57,694 nt of DNA from contig JAOZOH010000003.1 of NCBI GenBank assembly GCA_029933365.1, positions 1 through 57,694 of the forward strand. Reading direction: 5' to 3'. The notes beneath the pieces are model-generated. The model did not search any database. It was not told where the DNA came from and was given only the letters and a program-made list of their open reading frames with translations. Positions 54,801-57,694 of this stretch are shown here, piece by piece. The DNA is from Desulfuromusa sp. (GTDB lineage: Bacteria > Desulfobacterota > Desulfuromonadia > Desulfuromonadales > Geopsychrobacteraceae). The position numbers were made by a program, and so were the translations under genes. Positions within the stretch are counted from its first letter, which is position 1. Every line of letters begins with the position of its first letter.

Positions 54801-56958
54801 AGCGGGAAGGGATGAGTTTCGTGGCACTGGCGGTTCTCTATTCTACCTGCGGCAGCGCGATGTTTTGGAAGGATCAGAGAGTCTTCGTATCGAAGTGCGT
54901 GACAAAGATTCCGGGCTGGTTCTGGGAGTCAAGAGTCTGGCTCCAGAGCTTGATTATGATATCGACTACATTCAGGGACGAATCCTGCTGGCGGAAATCC
55001 TGCCAACAACGGCGGCAGATGATCTACTGGTGAACACCGATTCAATCGGTGGCAACCCGGTTTTCCTCGTAGTTCGCTACGAGCACACTCCTGGATTCGA
55101 TAATCCTGAAACGCTGGTCACTGGCGGCAGGGTTCATTATTGGTTTAACGACCATATCAAAGTGGGTCTAACCGCAGGTTGGGAAGAAGAAACCGACATC
55201 GAAAACAGTGTTGGTGGTGTGGACCTGACTCTGCGTAAATCGACAGCATCATGGCTTAAACTTGAAGCGGGTCGTACCCGAGGTCCGGGTGTGACTACAG
55301 CAACCTCTGCCGATGGAGGTTATGAATTTGCTACTGCAGAAAATGATACCGACAGCGAAGTTGAAGCAACCGCCTATCGCATTGACGGCAGTGTCGGTTT
55401 CAGTGATTTGAGAGAGAGCTGGCGTGGTCGGATGACTTTTTACCTGCAGGATCTAGGGGCTGGCTATGCAGCGCCCGGGTTGGCTACGAGCAATGAAACA
55501 ACCCAATATGGCGGATCGCTGGAATTACCGTTTACCGAGCGTTGGCTGGGACGGCTGAAACTCGATAGACAGGTTCAGTCTGAGGGACTTGAGACCGAAT
55601 CCAGTGAAGTAAACATCGATTATCTCATGAGTGAGAACTGGACTTTAAGTTCGGGTGTCCGTACCGACAGTCGGCAGGATAATTCTGAGGTTGCGCCATT
55701 AACCCAAGAGGAAGGGGATCGAACTGACGGAGTTATCCAGGTGAACTACGATTCCCGCGAGCGTTGGACCGGCTACGGTTTTGTCCAGGAAACGATTCAA
55801 ACGTCAGGTGATCGTGATGATAACAGCCGTGTAGGAATTGGTGGCAGTTGGCGACTGAATGATCGCTTTAATCTCCTTGGTGAAATATCAGAAGGTGACC
55901 TTGGCACAGGAGCCAGCCTCGGCACAGAGTTTCTCTACAGTGACCGGACAACGATGTACACCAATTACACTATGGAAAATGAACGGACGGATAACGGAAT
56001 GTTGTCAAGGAAGGGCAACATGGTTTCCGGATTCCGCAGTCGTTACTCTGACAGTGCCAGCGTTTACCTGGAAGAGAAGTATACCCATGGTAACACCCCC
56101 ACAGGTCTGGTTCATTCCACAGGCGTAGAACTGACACCGACTGACCGACTTAATTTCAGCGCGAATCTCGATTTAGGCACCCTTAAAGATCCTGACACTG
56201 CTGCTGAAATAGAACGGACAGCAGTAGGAGTTAGTGTCGGCTATGGTTTCGACCGATTGGCCCTTGCCAGTGGTCTGGAATACCGGGTTGATAACACCGA
56301 ACAGGCTGATAGCAGCAATACCAAACGGACCACCTGGTTGTTCAAGAATAGCTTTAAGTTTCAATTGAACCCAGACTGGAGAATTCTCGGGAAATTCAAC
56401 TATTCCCTGAGTGAGAGTTCACTTGGGGAATCCTATGACGGAGATTATACCGAAGCGGTACTGGGTTATGCCTATCGCCCGGTCAAATTTGACCGACTGA
56501 ACGTACTACTCAAATACACTTATTTCAACAATCTCCCGGCATCTGATAATGAATCGGGAAGCGATACAAGTTTTATCCAGCGTAGTCACATCGGCGCAGT
56601 GGATGTTATGTATGACCTGACACCTCGTTGGACTCTGGGTGGCAAGTATGCCTACCGTTTTAGTCAGGTTGCTCAGGATCGGGAAGACTCGGAGTTTTTT
56701 GACAGTCGCGCTTATTTATATGTGCTACGGGCAGACTGGCATTTTCTCCATCGTTGGGACGCACTGGTGGAGGCTCGGATGCTCAACTTGCCAGACGCAC
56801 AGGACAGCAAGAGCGGAGCACTGGTGGCGCTGTATCGTCATTTTGGCAATCATATCAAGGTGGGAGCTGGTTACAACTTTAGTGATTTTTCTGATAATTT
56901 AACCCAGATGGATTACCGGCACCAGGGGTTGTTCATTAACCTGGTCGGGAAATTGTAA
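51862..56958 (+). CDS. Outer-membrane protein with three OmpA-like domains and a C-terminal beta barrel
   Basis: The 1698-aa product has a signal peptide (about 1-25), then three OmpA-like peptidoglycan-binding domains (about 90-215, 255-375, 400-530). Each has the D/N...R...NRRVEVEVWY-type end; each also carries an insert such as IYVDNIGLSRERA or IYGNHLGLSKAVA that is shared between them. The third is divergent (no NRRVE). Residues about 560-800 hold beta domains; from about 850 to the end alternating aromatic strands form a large outer-membrane barrel ending FINLVGKL. The normal order in OmpA proteins is barrel first; here it is reversed. It lies 58 bases after the DUF11 gene and is probably its outer-membrane carrier or secretion pore. 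No strong ribosome site is seen before ATG 51862. Confidence 0.8.
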   Translation: MKKLSFTILLMSLILAAGVNISAALEWASLLPGPGSLVREASVYGQSTEMHLPSDQPPTPWVLDPSIFDEDQGDQVEVRQVVEADIKTVKLANLIPAIHFREGDAEIPGNYLARLREILVSMRDRKNVRLHFVGHADSQPLSANLQAIYVDNIGLSRERAGTTAEYCQRSLNLPAESISYEGLGDSSPLASNATEEGRMLNRRVEVEVWYDEIGEKTIEKEEIIPREFNRIKVCRTETVCKLRYKEGHSHRARIKNLIVPLHYNDGMVSVTERFAQQVKQSLVNLSGKKNVQVKFIAYTDNTPLAGRQKRIYGNHLGLSKAVARRVALTMQDTLVLPNTAVDSEGKGATRSVAANDTPKGRSLNRRIEVEFWYDDPLQDLPDEPQICPDVTGAETVTRVYDSPSGSIAPILFKNGQPVISIEIIKRLRQTMAEVIDKSNVRLRFVGYISNERLNRRTAAIYGDDIGWSTARALRAMETVSEKMELTQEQAEFEGRGYVQSEDVVTTGFIESDISRVVVQVVYDELAILDDYEGVEITRLVREVETKNPFALNLMRITVDGHPINDPGKSVPDVQRCTDVALDKTQMQFKHDNLKLEPRLNVTAWPRSIRYRDVAATEFIEDRVDFCLYSNYRSFIERAEVLIFKEKQSVRDIPLAVIELDTNGQGYWQPDFESYSVAEMKLKYLLRVYDNTGSYDETYPQPLWVVDQMDPVVVFANPQVELLAGYGESRIANRNIPLRGGTIQVHGKEVPDGHGVWLAGYTVPVDNKGSFVAEEILPEGVHTVEVAVLNQAGNGELFLRDLALERSDWFTVGIADMTLSANETNGPASLLAPDNPQYSNDMNIHGRLAFYSYGKFKNGWSLTASADTREGPLDEIFSNFLDKSTDAQFRRMDPDRHYPTFGDDSTVVENAPTRGKFYVKMKKNETYGLWGNFKVGYLDNSLAHVDRELYGANLHYQSLDITSFGEQRLVAAGFGADPGTVAGRDEFRGTGGSLFYLRQRDVLEGSESLRIEVRDKDSGLVLGVKSLAPELDYDIDYIQGRILLAEILPTTAADDLLVNTDSIGGNPVFLVVRYEHTPGFDNPETLVTGGRVHYWFNDHIKVGLTAGWEEETDIENSVGGVDLTLRKSTASWLKLEAGRTRGPGVTTATSADGGYEFATAENDTDSEVEATAYRIDGSVGFSDLRESWRGRMTFYLQDLGAGYAAPGLATSNETTQYGGSLELPFTERWLGRLKLDRQVQSEGLETESSEVNIDYLMSENWTLSSGVRTDSRQDNSEVAPLTQEEGDRTDGVIQVNYDSRERWTGYGFVQETIQTSGDRDDNSRVGIGGSWRLNDRFNLLGEISEGDLGTGASLGTEFLYSDRTTMYTNYTMENERTDNGMLSRKGNMVSGFRSRYSDSASVYLEEKYTHGNTPTGLVHSTGVELTPTDRLNFSANLDLGTLKDPDTAAEIERTAVGVSVGYGFDRLALASGLEYRVDNTEQADSSNTKRTTWLFKNSFKFQLNPDWRILGKFNYSLSESSLGESYDGDYTEAVLGYAYRPVKFDRLNVLLKYTYFNNLPASDNESGSDTSFIQRSHIGAVDVMYDLTPRWTLGGKYAYRFSQVAQDREDSEFFDSRAYLYVLRADWHFLHRWDALVEARMLNLPDAQDSKSGALVALYRHFGNHIKVGAGYNFSDFSDNLTQMDYRHQGLFINLVGKL

Positions 56959-56988
56959 CAGGAATGACGGATTCAAATATAAATAGTG

Positions 56989-57011
56989 TCCATCCAGAAA
57001 CTCTGGATGGA
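56989..57011 (+). terminator. Hairpin after the outer-membrane protein gene
   Basis: Perfect 10-bp stem TCCATCCAGA/TCTGGATGGA with AAC loop. No T run follows, so read-through into the next gene at 57181 is possible. A second stem GGCGTA/TACGCC lies at 57082-57099. Confidence 0.5.
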
Positions 57012-57180
57012 GCAACGTGCGTTTCTGATTTGGAAACCAGCAATTTTTTGTAAGGTCAAGGAAATCAAGCATTTGAGCGGAGGCGTAGTACTTTACGCCG
57101 CACAAACAAATGTGCAGATTGACGCAGAGATTGTGAAAAAGGGCGGTTTCCAGACAGAAAACGAGTGGAAGGTTACAGAT

Positions 57181-57694
57181 ATGAACAATATTTTAAAAAT
57201 CATGGTTATCGGGATTTTAGTTTGTGGCTGGAGTTGTACTGTTTACGGGCAGGAGGTCACCAGAGCTCAGATCAAGGGACTCGATGAACAGGTTCAGGAG
57301 ATCAAGAGCGATGTTATTGCAATTGCAGCAGAACTAAACCTGCTGGAAGAGAAATTGCTTTATCCATCCCACACTCAAATTTCGATGTTCCTGTCCCTGA
57401 CCGAAGCTGCAAAGTTCAGGCTCGATTCGGTTGAGATTCTGTTGGATGGAGAAGCGGTTACATATCATCTCTATACCTTCAAGGAGCTCGAAGCATTACA
57501 GCTGGGTGGCGTTCAGCGGATCTATACCGGAAATATCAAAACCGGTGAGCATGCAGTGCAGGTGAGCATGAGTGGCCTGACAAAAGGAGGAAATCCTTTC
57601 GAGCGTTCGGAGAGCTTCAAAGTTAAAAAGGATGTAGGCCCCAGTATTGTTCAAATCACCCTGGATCGCCAGGGGATCACTTTTAAAAGCAGGT
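57181..57694 (+). CDS. Exported coiled-coil protein, partial (cut by window end)
   Basis: Open from ATG 57181 to the window edge (171 codons). It has a signal peptide ending near TVYGQ (residue 24), a helical coiled-coil stretch (TRAQIKGLDEQVQEIKSDVIAIAAELNLLEEKLLYP, about 26-62), then a beta-rich region (FRLDSVEILLDGEAVTYHLY...GEHAVQVSMSG). GGAAGG lies before the ATG. It is the third gene after the DUF11 and barrel genes and probably their periplasmic partner. I do not recognise the family. Confidence 0.75.
   Translation, partial: MNNILKIMVIGILVCGWSCTVYGQEVTRAQIKGLDEQVQEIKSDVIAIAAELNLLEEKLLYPSHTQISMFLSLTEAAKFRLDSVEILLDGEAVTYHLYTFKELEALQLGGVQRIYTGNIKTGEHAVQVSMSGLTKGGNPFERSESFKVKKDVGPSIVQITLDRQGITFKSR

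Overview
The window reads as one continuous stretch of chromosome from an anaerobic or facultative Gram-negative bacterium of moderate GC content. The combination of a c-di-GMP-I (GEMM-I) riboswitch tandem, TRAP transporter, class I citrate lyase genes, outer-membrane DUF11/OmpA proteins and a Tat-leader radical-SAM cluster points most to the Desulfuromonadales (Geobacter/Desulfuromonas relatives). This placement is an inference from gene content, not from a marker gene. No rRNA, tRNA, CRISPR array or transposase gene was found.

Layout. (1) 37-1221: a saccharopine-dehydrogenase-like enzyme. (2) 1726-5943: a secreted von Willebrand A protein with C-terminal beta modules and a second exported protein. 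(3) 6208-10127: a compact operon of a DUF3617 periplasmic protein, a Tat-signal protein with a 13-cysteine core built on Cx3(D/E) motifs, a radical SAM/SPASM enzyme, a CxxxCxxCC (YkgJ-type) protein and a translationally coupled small exported protein. It looks like a RiPP-type (thioether) peptide-modification system with an unusually long, Tat-exported substrate. (4) 10461-13085: an iron-sulfur flavoprotein, a 300-bp nested inverted-repeat element, and LysR and GntR regulators. (5) 13486-22419, all on the minus strand: pipecolate/lysine catabolism, with L-pipecolate oxidase (AmaA), aminoadipate-semialdehyde dehydrogenase (AmaB), a DctPQM TRAP transporter, a proline-racemase-family enzyme, an Asp/Glu-racemase-family enzyme and a DapB-like reductase lacking the catalytic His.

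(6) 22765-35408, mostly plus strand: a class III aminotransferase, a CitD-CitE fusion, CitF, an isocitrate/homoisocitrate-type dehydrogenase, an HD-like protein, two different LeuC-LeuD-fused isomerases, a TrmB-type regulator and a second class III aminotransferase. Next to amaAB this suggests a pathway I do not know to be described: 2-aminoadipate to 2-oxoadipate, reductive carboxylation to homoisocitrate, isomerisation through homoaconitate to homocitrate, then cleavage by a citrate-lyase-type enzyme to acetate and 2-oxoglutarate. That is the lysine-biosynthetic aminoadipate pathway run backwards with a lyase in place of homocitrate synthase. The 2-oxoglutarate made would be the amino acceptor for the aminotransferases.

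(7) 35667-40992: ordinary genes (SMR efflux pump, homocysteine S-methyltransferase, dGTPase-like protein, YhbY, a membrane protein, AzlCD), interspersed with copies of noncoding inverted-repeat elements. (8) 41124-57694: a strong promoter, two almost identical tandem c-di-GMP-I riboswitches each with its own terminator, then a 3384-residue DUF11-repeat surface protein, a 1698-residue outer-membrane protein (three OmpA-like domains plus a beta barrel) and a partial exported coiled-coil protein cut by the window end. The second messenger appears to gate production of a large cell-surface structure.
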